DNA of 64,000 bases from Caballeronia sp. dw_19 (GTDB taxonomy: Bacteria > Pseudomonadota > Gammaproteobacteria > Burkholderiales > Burkholderiaceae): the NCBI RefSeq assembly GCF_018449515.1, contig NZ_JAAVUQ010000031.1, positions 24,802 through 88,801 on the forward strand, written 5' to 3'. Below the pieces are notes generated by a model. It did not search any database. It was given only the letters and a program-made list of their open reading frames with translations, and was not told the DNA's origin. The first letter of the stretch is position 1, and each line of letters opens with the position of its first letter. Shown one piece after another: positions 52,613 through 60,650 of the stretch. The translations under genes and the position numbers were made by a program.

Positions 52613-53160
52613 CGTCTTTTGCGCTTTAGCCGGTGCGCTTCGGGTTCATGATCACGAACCCGCAGCGCGATGGCGAGTTGTTCGTCCTCGCGCTTGTCGT
52701 CGCGTCCATCCTCACTCGCGCCAGAGTATCGCCACCCCTGGTCGCCGTACTCCACGATGTACCCACCATGCTCGCTCTGCCATTCACGCGCGGCGCCGGC
52801 GCCGGCAAACCACACCTTCTCGTAATCGCCGAAAGCGCCGGCATCGAAGCGGTATCGATCGATGACAGCAGGCTCTCGCGTATCAAGCACCGGTTTGCAA
52901 GCATCCCAGCCGACATGACCCAGCTCGACGGCCAGCATGTTCAATAGGTGCTTGAGCTGAACCTCAGTGCGCGTTTTATGAAGCTCCGCGAGCGTCCCGG
53001 CGCGGGTCACGCCTGCTGCGAGCAAGCGGCGCACGACGGGCATCGCCGTGCTCGTGCTGTCCGCATGAGCGCGACGAAGCAGCCGGCGCGCGTGGCGTCG
53101 AAGAAATTCGGTGTTGGTGAGTTCAGAATTGGCAAAGCGAGGACAGGATGTTGACCACAT
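52609..53160 (-). CDS. Hypothetical protein
   Basis: The protein has 183 residues and I do not recognise it as a named family. The N-terminal half is helical and basic (FLRRHARRLLRRAHADS) with TLAELHKTRTEVQLKHLLNMLAVELGHVGWDACKPVL; the middle has YRFDAGAFGDYEKVWFAGAGAAREWQSEHGGYIVEYGDQGW, a pattern that looks like a conserved fold; the C-terminus is rich in Asp, Glu, Lys and Arg. It overlaps the HDOD gene end by 4 bp in a convergent arrangement. Codon use matches the neighbours, supporting a real gene. Confidence 0.65.
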   Translation of the reverse strand: MWSTSCPRFANSELTNTEFLRRHARRLLRRAHADSTSTAMPVVRRLLAAGVTRAGTLAELHKTRTEVQLKHLLNMLAVELGHVGWDACKPVLDTREPAVIDRYRFDAGAFGDYEKVWFAGAGAAREWQSEHGGYIVEYGDQGWRYSGASEDGRDDKREDEQLAIALRVRDHEPEAHRLKRKRR

Positions 53161-53360
53161 GACGTTTCTCCTTGTTGCGCCGTTCTCGCTGCGGCTAAAG
53201 GTTCAACGTTGCGGTTTATCCAGATGAAGCGATAACGCATGACAGGTGTTTTCACTTTCGCGAGACCGGGCGCCCTGCCGCGCCCGTCGCGAATTCTAGA
53301 ACAAAGGCTTGCGGTTCAGCAAGCCCGCGTTCGTTCGATCAGCGTGTACACCGCGTTACA

Positions 53361-55016
53361 TCACGCCAACTGAAACTTCCCAACCAGTTGTTTCAACGCA
53401 TGTGCCTGGTCATCCAGCGACTGCGCCGCAGCGGCGGCCTGTTCGACCAGCGCCGCGTTCTGTTGCGTGCCCGCGTCCATTTGCGTCACCGCGAGATTGA
53501 TTTCCTCGATACCGCTGCTCTGCTCCGCCGACGCCGCCGAAATCTCGCCCATGATGTCCGTCACGCGCTTGACCGCCCTCACGACTTCTTCCATGGTAGC
53601 GCCCGCTTCGTGAGCGAAGGTCGAGCCATCGGAAACACGCGCCACCGACGTGTGGATCAAGCCCTTGATTTCCTTCGCCGCCGCCGACGAACGTTGCGCG
53701 AGGTTGCGCACTTCGCCCGCGACGACCGCGAACCCACGCCCCTCTTCGCCTGCGCGCGCCGCTTCCACGGCAGCATTGAGCGCGAGAATATTGGTCTGGA
53801 ACGCAATGCCTTCGATCACCCCGATGATGTCGCCAATACTCTTCGCGCTTGCGTTGATCTGCTCCATCGTCGCCACCACGCGTGCGACCACCACGCCGCC
53901 CTTCTCAGCAATCTCGGACGCGTTGTAAGCCAGCGAACTCGCCTGCTTAGCGTTCTCGGCGTTCTGGCGTACGGTGGACGTCAACTCCTCCATGCTCGAC
54001 GCCGTCTTTTCCAGCGCGACGGCCTGTTGCTCCGTGCGCTGCGACAAGTCCACGTTGCCCTGCGAGATTTCGCCGGACGCCGACGCGATCGCTTCCGCGC
54101 TGGCCGCGATTTCACCGACCGTCGTCGATAAATCCTTCTGCATGCCCGAGAGCGCGTGGAGCATGCTGGTGTTGTCGCGCTTCGCGATCGAGATGCGGTT
54201 CGACAGGTCGCCCGCCGCGATCCGGCTCGCAATTTCCATTGCGTAGACCGGTTCGCCGCCGAGCTGTTTCGCGAGCCGCCGCACGACCCATTCGCTCACC
54301 GCGAACGCCAGCACGATCAGCACGAGCGTCAGCAGGGCCACCATCACAAACGATTCGTGATAAATGGAAGCCGCCGATTCGATAGTCGCCTTGGCCGCCG
54401 CGCCACGCTGTTCAATAAGCGCGTTCACGAGCTTTTCCAGTTTGCCCGTCGCCACCAGCAGCGAAACGTCCCCAATACCCACTTGCCAGTTCATCTGCGT
54501 CAGATCGAGCGGTTGTTCCTTCACCAGCTTGACAAAGCTGCGCAGGTCGGTGCTCCACGCGCCAACGGCGGTCGCCAGGCGCTTCTGGTCACCCGTGGGG
54601 TCCGCGTAGCTTTGCAGGTCATGTTGTCCGCGGCCTATATCGGCGAGCGCATGTTCGATGTCCGCGCCGAGTTCGTCGCGCTCCTTCGCAGTGGTCGCGG
54701 TGAGCAGCATCTTTTGCGAGCGGCTCGCGCGCAGCACGGCGCTGCGCAGTTCCTCAACGTCGCGGCTGGCGACATATCCCTCGCGATAAATGGATTCGGT
54801 CGAACCGTTGAGACGGCTGATCTGCGTCAGCGCAATCACGCCGATAACCAGCGTGCCGACCAGCAGCAACGCGAACGCGAGGCGCAGCGACGCCTTGACG
54901 GACAACGACCGTCCGCTCGTGCCGGCGATCTTGGCCATCGCCCGGGCGGCGGCCTTGGCGCCGCCGTCGGGAATAAATCCGGCGCCGGGATTGCCCAGCT
55001 GCGAAAACGGTTTCAT
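53361..55016 (-). CDS. Methyl-accepting chemotaxis protein
   Basis: Transmembrane chemoreceptor of 551 residues. Helix 1 (about 45-66) follows an unusually long, basic cytoplasmic N-terminus; a start at codon 27 would shorten it. The periplasmic domain (about 67-228) looks like a four-helix bundle. Helix 2 (about 229-250) is followed by HAMP (about 251-305) and the signalling hairpin with tip VIEGIAFQTNILALNAAVEAARAGEEGRGFAVVAGEVRNLAQRS. The methylation helices are Ala/Glu/Gln-rich. There is no C-terminal CheR-binding pentapeptide. The ligand is unknown. Confidence 0.95.
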   Translation of the reverse strand: MKPFSQLGNPGAGFIPDGGAKAAARAMAKIAGTSGRSLSVKASLRLAFALLLVGTLVIGVIALTQISRLNGSTESIYREGYVASRDVEELRSAVLRASRSQKMLLTATTAKERDELGADIEHALADIGRGQHDLQSYADPTGDQKRLATAVGAWSTDLRSFVKLVKEQPLDLTQMNWQVGIGDVSLLVATGKLEKLVNALIEQRGAAAKATIESAASIYHESFVMVALLTLVLIVLAFAVSEWVVRRLAKQLGGEPVYAMEIASRIAAGDLSNRISIAKRDNTSMLHALSGMQKDLSTTVGEIAASAEAIASASGEISQGNVDLSQRTEQQAVALEKTASSMEELTSTVRQNAENAKQASSLAYNASEIAEKGGVVVARVVATMEQINASAKSIGDIIGVIEGIAFQTNILALNAAVEAARAGEEGRGFAVVAGEVRNLAQRSSAAAKEIKGLIHTSVARVSDGSTFAHEAGATMEEVVRAVKRVTDIMGEISAASAEQSSGIEEINLAVTQMDAGTQQNAALVEQAAAAAQSLDDQAHALKQLVGKFQLA

Positions 55017-55089
55017 CTATTGAATTCCCCAGTTTTGATTGGCGTCGCGCGGCCTGCTTCTTGGGCGGGGCGCACGGCTACATCAATGG

Positions 55090-55116
55090 TCTACGGCGGG
55101 AAACGAGGCTTCTTTA
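55090..55116 (-). promoter_or_regulatory. Sigma-28-like promoter of the chemoreceptor gene
   Basis: On the minus strand TAAAGAAG, 11 bp, then GCCGTAGA, matching the FliA pattern TAAAGTTT-N11-GCCGATAA at most positions. It lies 74 bp upstream of the start codon; chemoreceptors are classic FliA targets. The rest of the 330-bp gap to the MFS gene shows no further clear signal. Confidence 0.6.
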
Positions 55117-55346
55117 GATGTGTTTCTGCTACATGTTACAAATTCATGTCGATCTCACCAAAAGCGGGCGCACCGGCTCCACGCAGGGGCGAACTGCTGT
55201 CCGTTTCGCGACAAATTTTGGCCGGACAATGCGTAGAGGACACATTAAAATTATCAGGAGACGGCGCACCCGGGCGCTTCTGACCCGCTTCTACTCGCTT
55301 CTACCCGATAACGAAATACGACGAGAGACAACTTCCGGCCATCATC

Positions 55347-56591
55347 ATGCAGACAAGTATCGATAAAAGCGCGCTCGGCGCCGCACCCGCCCTGAGCCCT
55401 GCCGTTGCGCGCACGGCCTTCTCCGTGCTCGGCGCGATCAGTTTTGCGCATTTGCTCAACGACATGATCCAGTCGCTGATCCTCGCCATCTACCCGATGT
55501 TCAAAAGCGAGTTTTCGTTGTCGTTCGGGCAAATCGGCTTGATTACGCTGACCTACCAGATCACGGCGTCGCTGCTGCAACCGCTGGTCGGCTTATATAC
55601 CGACAAACATCCGAAACCGTATTCGCTGCCGATCGGCATGGGTTTTACGCTGTGCGGCTTGTTGCTGATGTCGATGGCCGGAAGTTTCCCGGTATTGCTG
55701 GTAGCGGCGGCGCTGGTCGGATGCGGATCGTCGATATTTCACCCTGAATCCTCGCGGGTGGCGCGCATGGCGTCGGGCGGACGCCACGGGCTTGCGCAGT
55801 CGGTGTTCCAGGTCGGCGGCAATGCGGGCAGTTCTCTCGGGCCCTTGCTGGCCGCACTGGTCGTGATGCCGCATGGGCAACGCAGCATTGCGTGGTTCTC
55901 GGCCGCGGCGCTGCTCGCGATCTTCGTGTTGGCCAACATTGGCCGCTGGTACCAACGCCACCCGGCAGTGAAGAAAGCCCGTGCTTCGGTCGCAGTGTCG
56001 GCATTGCCGCGCAATAAAGTGGTGCTCGCCATGACGGTCCTGATGCTGCTCGTATTCTCGAAGTACTTTTATCTGGCGAGCATCAGCAGTTACTTCACGT
56101 TTTATCTGATCAGCAAGTTTCATTTGCCGGTGGAAACCGCGCAGGTGCATTTGTTCTGGTTCCTCGCGGCCGTGGCGGTAGGCACGATCGTGGGCGGTCC
56201 CGTGGGTGACAAGATCGGCCGCAAGGTCGTGATCTGGGTGTCCATCCTGGGCGTCGCGCCGTTCACGCTCATGCTGCCGTTTGCGAACCTGTTCTGGACC
56301 GGCGTGTTGTCAGTGGTGATCGGGCTGATCCTGGCGTCCGCGTTCTCCGCCATCCTGGTTTATGCCACCGAACTGATTCCGGGCAAGGTCGGCATGGTGG
56401 CGGGGCTGTTCTTTGGCTTCGCGTTCGGCATGGGCGGCATAGGCGCCGCGGTCCTTGGCCATCTGGCTGACGCGACGAGCATCGACTATGTCTATAAGGT
56501 TTGTTCGTTCCTGCCGCTGATCGGAGTCCTGACGATCCTGCTGCCGAATACCCGGGATGCGAAGGAAAAAATGGTAACGGCTAAAGCGTAA
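55347..56591 (+). CDS. MFS transporter of the Fsr (fosmidomycin resistance) family
   Basis: Twelve-helix inner-membrane exporter of 414 residues. Family features: FAHLLNDMIQSLILAIYPMFKSEFSLSFGQIGLITLTYQ at helix 1-2, LVGLYTDKHPKPYSLPIGMGFTLCGLL in loop 2-3, GSSIFHPESSRVARMASGGRHGLAQSVFQVGGNAGSSLGPLLAAL, and GGPVGDKIGRKVVIW in the second half. Relatives export fosmidomycin and related phosphonates, but natural substrates are unclear. It is a single gene, divergent from the chemoreceptor. Confidence 0.9.
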   Translation: MQTSIDKSALGAAPALSPAVARTAFSVLGAISFAHLLNDMIQSLILAIYPMFKSEFSLSFGQIGLITLTYQITASLLQPLVGLYTDKHPKPYSLPIGMGFTLCGLLLMSMAGSFPVLLVAAALVGCGSSIFHPESSRVARMASGGRHGLAQSVFQVGGNAGSSLGPLLAALVVMPHGQRSIAWFSAAALLAIFVLANIGRWYQRHPAVKKARASVAVSALPRNKVVLAMTVLMLLVFSKYFYLASISSYFTFYLISKFHLPVETAQVHLFWFLAAVAVGTIVGGPVGDKIGRKVVIWVSILGVAPFTLMLPFANLFWTGVLSVVIGLILASAFSAILVYATELIPGKVGMVAGLFFGFAFGMGGIGAAVLGHLADATSIDYVYKVCSFLPLIGVLTILLPNTRDAKEKMVTAKA

Positions 56592-56670
56592 TGATCACGG
56601 TCATGTGAGCAGGACACACATTCGACCGACGAACGCGCAACTCTAAAACGAGTTTTCGTTTCGACGTTCC

Positions 56671-56714
56671 AGGCGCCGCCCAAGGTTGTCACTTGACAAC
56701 CTTGGGCGGCGCCT
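56671..56714. repeat. 44-bp near-perfect palindrome over the promoter of the TA-like module
   Basis: Arms 56671-56691 and 56694-56714 are perfect 21-base inverted repeats around a 2-base centre (CT). The right arm contains all but the first base of the -35 box TTGACA and most of the spacer of the promoter at 56693-56721. There is no T-tract, so it is more likely an operator than a terminator for the fsr-type gene upstream. Confidence 0.9.
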
Positions 56715-56721
56715 CTATCAT
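56693..56721 (+). promoter_or_regulatory. Near-consensus sigma-70 promoter of the TA-like module
   Basis: TTGACA (56693-56698), exactly 17 bp, then TATCAT (56716-56721). The start point should lie near 56728, only about 4 bases before the first ATG, so the mRNA would be nearly leaderless. Confidence 0.8.
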
Positions 56722-56731
56722 GGGGCTAACG

Positions 56732-57037
56732 ATGACTCGATCACAGCATCAGAAGAAGGAAATTGAAGAAGCATTGCGGCACGCGGAAACGCATGGCTGG
56801 CGCGTCGAACAAGGAGGAAGCCATGCGTGGGGACGAATTTATTGCCCCTACAACGCGGCCGAGTGCCGCTGCGGCGAGTTTTGTATTACCAGTGTGTGGA
56901 GCACGCCGAAGAATGCGGTGAATCATGCGCGAGCCATCAAGCGCGTGGTCGACAACTGCACATTTCAGTCAGACAAGGTTTCCGGACAATCAACGGTCTC
57001 AATTAAGGCAACACCATGGAATACACGTTCACATTGA
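56732..57037 (+). CDS. Small HicA-like protein, candidate toxin of a two-gene module
   Basis: The protein has 101 residues from the ATG at 56732. The first 40 residues (KKEIEEALRHAETHGWRVEQGGSHAWGRIYC) recall HicA toxins, small dsRBD-fold RNases with a catalytic His in a GSH motif; here the motif is GGSHAW. Unlike HicA it continues with a cysteine-rich CPYNAAECRCGEFC and ends with NAVNHARAIKRVVDNC, which suggests metal binding. The base composition is less GC-rich than the neighbours. It overlaps the next gene by 22 bp. I do not recognise a named family; the toxin role is inference from motif and context. Confidence 0.7.
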   Translation: MTRSQHQKKEIEEALRHAETHGWRVEQGGSHAWGRIYCPYNAAECRCGEFCITSVWSTPKNAVNHARAIKRVVDNCTFQSDKVSGQSTVSIKATPWNTRSH

Positions 57038-57540
57038 AGTACCGGTTATCGGAAAGCGACTGCGATCACGAAGCGTTGATCGGACGTCTCGGTGCCGCAG
57101 GATGCGACGACGCATTGATCGGTGTTGGTCAGCCGGGGCGAATTGCGCTGGCATTCACGCGGGAAGCAGACAGCGCGCAAGCGGCACTCATGAGCGCCTT
57201 GAAGGATGTCAAGTCGGCCATTCCGTCCGCCGCTCTGGTGGAAGCTTCACCGGATTTTGTCGGCCTGACCGACGTCGCCGACGCAATCGGCGTCACGCGG
57301 CAGAACATGCGCAAGTTAATGCTCACGAACGCGGACACCTTTCCATCGCCGGTGCACGAGGGCGGCACCGCAATATGGCATCTGGCGGAAGTCATGGACT
57401 GGCTCAAGGCAAAAGGCACGTACCAGCTTGAGCAAGCGGTTCACGAAATTGCGGAGACAACCATGCAGGTCAATCTCACGAAAGAAGCGCAGCGGCTCAC
57501 GCCCCGGGCGGAGCGTGAGTTGAGGGCTTTGGTGAAATAA
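57016..57540 (+). CDS. Putative antitoxin or regulator with C-terminal helix-turn-helix
   Basis: The protein has 174 residues and overlaps the upstream gene by 22 bp. The N-terminal half (about 1-80) alternates strands and helices (YTFTLKYRLSESDCDHEALIGRLGAAGCDDALIG, GRIALAFTREADSAQAALMSALKDVKSAIP), consistent with a small ferredoxin-like fold. The second half has a helix-turn-helix, FVGLTDVADAIGVTRQNMRKLM, followed by TAIWHLAEVMDWLKAKG, resembling MerR/excisionase-type winged helices. I infer that it neutralises its partner and binds the palindrome upstream. No named family is recognised. Confidence 0.7.
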   Translation: MEYTFTLKYRLSESDCDHEALIGRLGAAGCDDALIGVGQPGRIALAFTREADSAQAALMSALKDVKSAIPSAALVEASPDFVGLTDVADAIGVTRQNMRKLMLTNADTFPSPVHEGGTAIWHLAEVMDWLKAKGTYQLEQAVHEIAETTMQVNLTKEAQRLTPRAERELRALVK

Positions 57541-57553
57541 AAAGGACGCGCCG

Positions 57554-59446
57554 CTACCGCGACAAAGCCTCCTTCACCTGCACCAGCGCCCCGGCATCCT
57601 CGATCATCGGCAGATCGCCGGGGTCGCGCCCTTCGGCCAACGCAGCAATCGCCCGCCGCAGCAACTTGCCCGACCGGGTCTTCGGCAGCATCGCCAGAAA
57701 ATGGACTCTGGCGGGCCGGGCGATCGCACCCAAATGCGCATCCACGCTTAGACACAGTTCGGCCTCAAGTGCTTCACGTGCGCCCTCTGCCTCCAAGGCC
57801 CGCGCATCACGCAAAACGACGAAGGCCAGTGCGACTTGCCCTTTCACCGAATCGGCCACGCCCACCACCGCCACTTCAGCCACGGCCCGGTGACTGCTTA
57901 ACGCCTCTTCTATCTCGCGCGTGCCCAGCCGATGCCCCGCCACGTTGATCACGTCGTCGGTGCGTCCGAGGATGGATACGTAGCCGTCTTCATCGGTCAC
58001 GCCCCAGTCGAAGGTCGAATAAAGTTGCTGCCCCGGCACGCTTTCCCAGTACGTCTTGATGAAGCGCGAATCGTCTCCCCACACCGTCTGCATGCAGCCC
58101 GGCGGCAGCGGATAATCGAGCGTGATCACGCCCTTCTCGCCCGGCGCACAGATTTCACCCGTCGCCTCGTTTCGCACGGTCAATGCAAAGCCCATCGACG
58201 GTACGCCCGGCGATCCGAGCTTCGGCGGCAACGCTTCAATCCCTCGTGGAATCGCGATCATCGGCCAGCCGGTTTCGGTCTGCCAGTAGTTATCGACGAC
58301 GGGCTTTTTGAGCGCGCTCTGAATCCACTGCGCCGTGGGTTCATCCAGCGGTTCACCGGCCAGGAAGAGCGTGCGCAAACTCGATAAATCCGCCTGCTCC
58401 ATCAGCTTCGGGTCCTGCTTCTTGAGCACGCGCAACGCAGTCGGCGCGGTGAACATCAGGTTGATCTTGTGCTGCTCGATGATCCGCCACCAGATACCGC
58501 CATCGGGGCGGATCGGTGTGCCTTCGTACATGACCGTTGTCAGGCCGGCAATCAGCGGTGCATAAATAATGTAGCTGTGCCCGACCACCCAGCCTACGTC
58601 CGACGCGGTCCACATGGTGTCGCCAGGCTTGCCCTGAAAGATATGTTCCATCGATGCCGCCAGCGCCACCGCGTATCCGCCCACGTCGCGTTGCACACCC
58701 TTCGGCTTGCCGGTCGTCCCCGACGTGTAGAGCACGTACGAAGGCTCGTTCGATTCGAGCCATACGCATGGAACAAGGGCGTCGAAGAACTGTTCACGCA
58801 ACGGCTCGTAGGAAACCAGATACGGCGCCTGCAACCGTTCCGGCGCGAGCTGGCGGTCGATCAACAACACCTTCGGCACCTTATGCGTGGCGCGTGCCAG
58901 CGCTTCGTCCACAAGTGGCGTGTAATCGATCACCTTGCCGGCCCGCGCACCGGCGTCGGCGGTAACGATCAGCACGGGCGTGGCGTCATCGATACGCGCC
59001 GCCAGGCTCGGCGCCGCGAAGCCGCCGAACACGACCGAATGAATTGCGCCGAGCCGCGCGCAGGCGAGCATCGCGAACAGGGCTTCGGGGATCATCGGCA
59101 AATAGATCAGGACACGCTCGCCCTGTTTCACGCCGAGCGAGCGCATGACGGCAGCCGTGCGGTTCACTTCGGCGTGCAGCTCGGCATAGGTGTAGCGCCG
59201 CTCGATGCCCGTTTCCGTCGATACATACACCAGCGCGTTTTGCTGCGCGCGGGCGGCGAGATGCCGATCAACGGCGTTGTAGCAAAGATTGGTCTTGCCG
59301 CCGACAAACCAGCGCGCGAACGGCGGATTGCTGCGATCAAGCACCTGCTCGAACGGCGTTTCCCAATGGATGCGCCGCGCCTGTTCGCCCCAGAACGATT
59401 CCGGATCTTCGATCGAACGGCGGTGAGCTTCACGATAAGTCGGCAT
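57554..59446 (-). CDS. prpE: Propionyl-CoA synthetase
   Basis: AMP-forming acyl-CoA ligase of 630 residues from the ATG at 59444-59446 (MPTYREAHRRSIEDPESFWG). The adenylation motif reads VLYTSGTTGKPKGVQRDVGGYAVAL near residue 240, the version typical of PrpE rather than acetyl-CoA synthetase, followed by ASDVGWVVGHSYIIYAPL. The C-terminal domain has GRTDDVINVAGHRLGTREIEE and the catalytic lysine in KTRSGKLLRR. No prp methylcitrate genes are nearby, so this is an isolated prpE. It is convergent with the TA-like module, 13 bp apart. Confidence 0.93.
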   Translation of the reverse strand: MPTYREAHRRSIEDPESFWGEQARRIHWETPFEQVLDRSNPPFARWFVGGKTNLCYNAVDRHLAARAQQNALVYVSTETGIERRYTYAELHAEVNRTAAVMRSLGVKQGERVLIYLPMIPEALFAMLACARLGAIHSVVFGGFAAPSLAARIDDATPVLIVTADAGARAGKVIDYTPLVDEALARATHKVPKVLLIDRQLAPERLQAPYLVSYEPLREQFFDALVPCVWLESNEPSYVLYTSGTTGKPKGVQRDVGGYAVALAASMEHIFQGKPGDTMWTASDVGWVVGHSYIIYAPLIAGLTTVMYEGTPIRPDGGIWWRIIEQHKINLMFTAPTALRVLKKQDPKLMEQADLSSLRTLFLAGEPLDEPTAQWIQSALKKPVVDNYWQTETGWPMIAIPRGIEALPPKLGSPGVPSMGFALTVRNEATGEICAPGEKGVITLDYPLPPGCMQTVWGDDSRFIKTYWESVPGQQLYSTFDWGVTDEDGYVSILGRTDDVINVAGHRLGTREIEEALSSHRAVAEVAVVGVADSVKGQVALAFVVLRDARALEAEGAREALEAELCLSVDAHLGAIARPARVHFLAMLPKTRSGKLLRRAIAALAEGRDPGDLPMIEDAGALVQVKEALSR

Positions 59447-59448
59447 TC

Positions 59449-59472
59449 GAACCCCTGTCTGAACCCCTGTCT
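59449..59472. repeat. 12-bp tandem duplication before prpE
   Basis: GAACCCCTGTCT occurs twice in direct succession just upstream of the prpE start, probably a slippage event next to the ribosome binding region. Confidence 0.6.
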
Positions 59473-59634
59473 GGTAGCGGAACGCCGCGCCTGAATCATC
59501 CTCAGGCGCGGACGAATTGCTCCTGAGCATAGTTCAGGCCGTGGGACGCTGCTAGAGGGGGACGGCCCTGAGTCGACCGCGCGATGAGCGGCTCCGCCAC
59601 GTCGCCGGCCTTCGTTTCAACACAGACTGCGACG

Positions 59635-60159
59635 CTAGGGCATTTGCAGGCGCGGCTGATCGGTTGATCGGGATTTCTCCAGATCGCTTGCCGAATGTTT
59701 GAGCAGCACGGGCGCGAGTTCGCCGGCCACTCGCATGCTGGACACCACGACCATTCGCACGCCACTGCCCTCGGTCGCGGCGCGCACGGCCTCCCGCGTC
59801 GACGCCCGCGCTTCTATCCTCGGCTCGATCACTATGAATCCGCGGCAAAAAAGGGCGAGTGTTTCCCGATGGGAACGTAGCCAGGCGCTGCGCAGGCGCG
59901 TGTCATCGGCGGTTTCATCGGCGTCATGTTCCGACACGATCACGAACGGCGTCTTCAACAATAACAACCGCTGCATCTCGGCGCCCCAGCCGAAGGCATA
60001 GCCCGGCTGCACTGCGCGCCGGCGCAAGCGCACGAGCGGAAAGCGGCTGGCGTCGTGCATGCGCTGATCGGGAATATGGAACGCGTCGAACGCGTCGGAT
60101 GCGTCAATAACGGCGGCGGGGCTGACGGACTTGGCCAAGGGAGATGGGGTAGCAATCAC
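59635..60159 (-). CDS. Hypothetical protein, second gene of a Fur-box operon
   Basis: The protein has 174 residues from a GTG at 60157-60159 that overlaps the upstream stop by 4 bp (GTGA). I do not recognise it. Its core reads FPLVRLRRRAVQPGYAFGWGAEMQRLLLLKTPFVIVSEHDADETADDTRLRSAWLRSHRETLALFCRGFIVIEPRIE, then VRAATEGSGVRMVVVSSMRVAGELAPVLLKHS: alternating hydrophobic strands and helices suggesting a small alpha/beta cytoplasmic protein with no signal peptide. Regulation by iron is inferred from the operator upstream. A longer frame exists but would overlap the first gene completely. Confidence 0.65.
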   Translation of the reverse strand: MIATPSPLAKSVSPAAVIDASDAFDAFHIPDQRMHDASRFPLVRLRRRAVQPGYAFGWGAEMQRLLLLKTPFVIVSEHDADETADDTRLRSAWLRSHRETLALFCRGFIVIEPRIEARASTREAVRAATEGSGVRMVVVSSMRVAGELAPVLLKHSASDLEKSRSTDQPRLQMP

Positions 60160-60380
60160 AGCGGTCTCGTACTCCAGAAATTCATGGCTAATGCAAGGTT
60201 TGCGACTATCGGACGACGTGAAAACCGGGGCGGCCGGGGCTGCTTCGCGATGTCGCTGATATCGCTGATGGGTTGCGCCGCTGCGGCGAGCCATGCTCGG
60301 CGCGTGGTCTCGATCACCCGTGCGGCGTTCGCGGACATTGCGCGCTGTGCCCGGCTGGAATCGGGCGTCGTTTCGGTCAT
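60156..60380 (-). CDS. Small hypothetical protein, first gene of a Fur-box operon
   Basis: The protein has 74 residues (MTETTPDSSRAQRAMSANAA onward), with AGGAGGT 4 bases before the ATG, the best ribosome binding site in this part of the window. It is rich in Ala, Arg and Pro with a basic middle (KQPRPPRFSRRP), and has no membrane helix. It does not look like HemP. Its stop overlaps the start of the next gene. The function is unknown; the Fur box and promoter immediately upstream indicate iron-repressed expression. Confidence 0.6.
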   Translation of the reverse strand: MTETTPDSSRAQRAMSANAARVIETTRRAWLAAAAQPISDISDIAKQPRPPRFSRRPIVANLALAMNFWSTRPL

Positions 60381-60403
60381 GTGGACCTCCTGTCGTCCCG
60401 AGC

Positions 60404-60433
60404 ATTGTAATTGCGAATCATTCTCACTTACAA
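60404..60433 (-). promoter_or_regulatory. Fur-repressed promoter
   Basis: On the minus strand TTGTAA and TACAAT (18-bp spacer) flank GAGAATGATTCGCAATTAC (60407-60425), a 19-bp Fur-box-like sequence matching 12 of 19 positions of GATAATGATAATCATTATC. The operator covers the spacer and most of the -10 box, a classical repression layout. Confidence 0.75.
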
Positions 60434-60650
60434 GAGGGAATTTTGGGGAGCGAGTCGGGAGGAGAACCGAAGGAGATGCGGGATATGCCACGGCGCTGAA
60501 GGCGGCATCGCGAAGATGGCACGGGCGGGTCGCCCTGCTGCGGCGATAGGACGCGTATAAGGACGCAGTGCGTTAGCCGCGTATTTCCGCGCAGTACAGA
60601 AGGGGCGTTGGGACCTGAGGTGAACAGCCAGGCGATGACGAAAGCAACGT

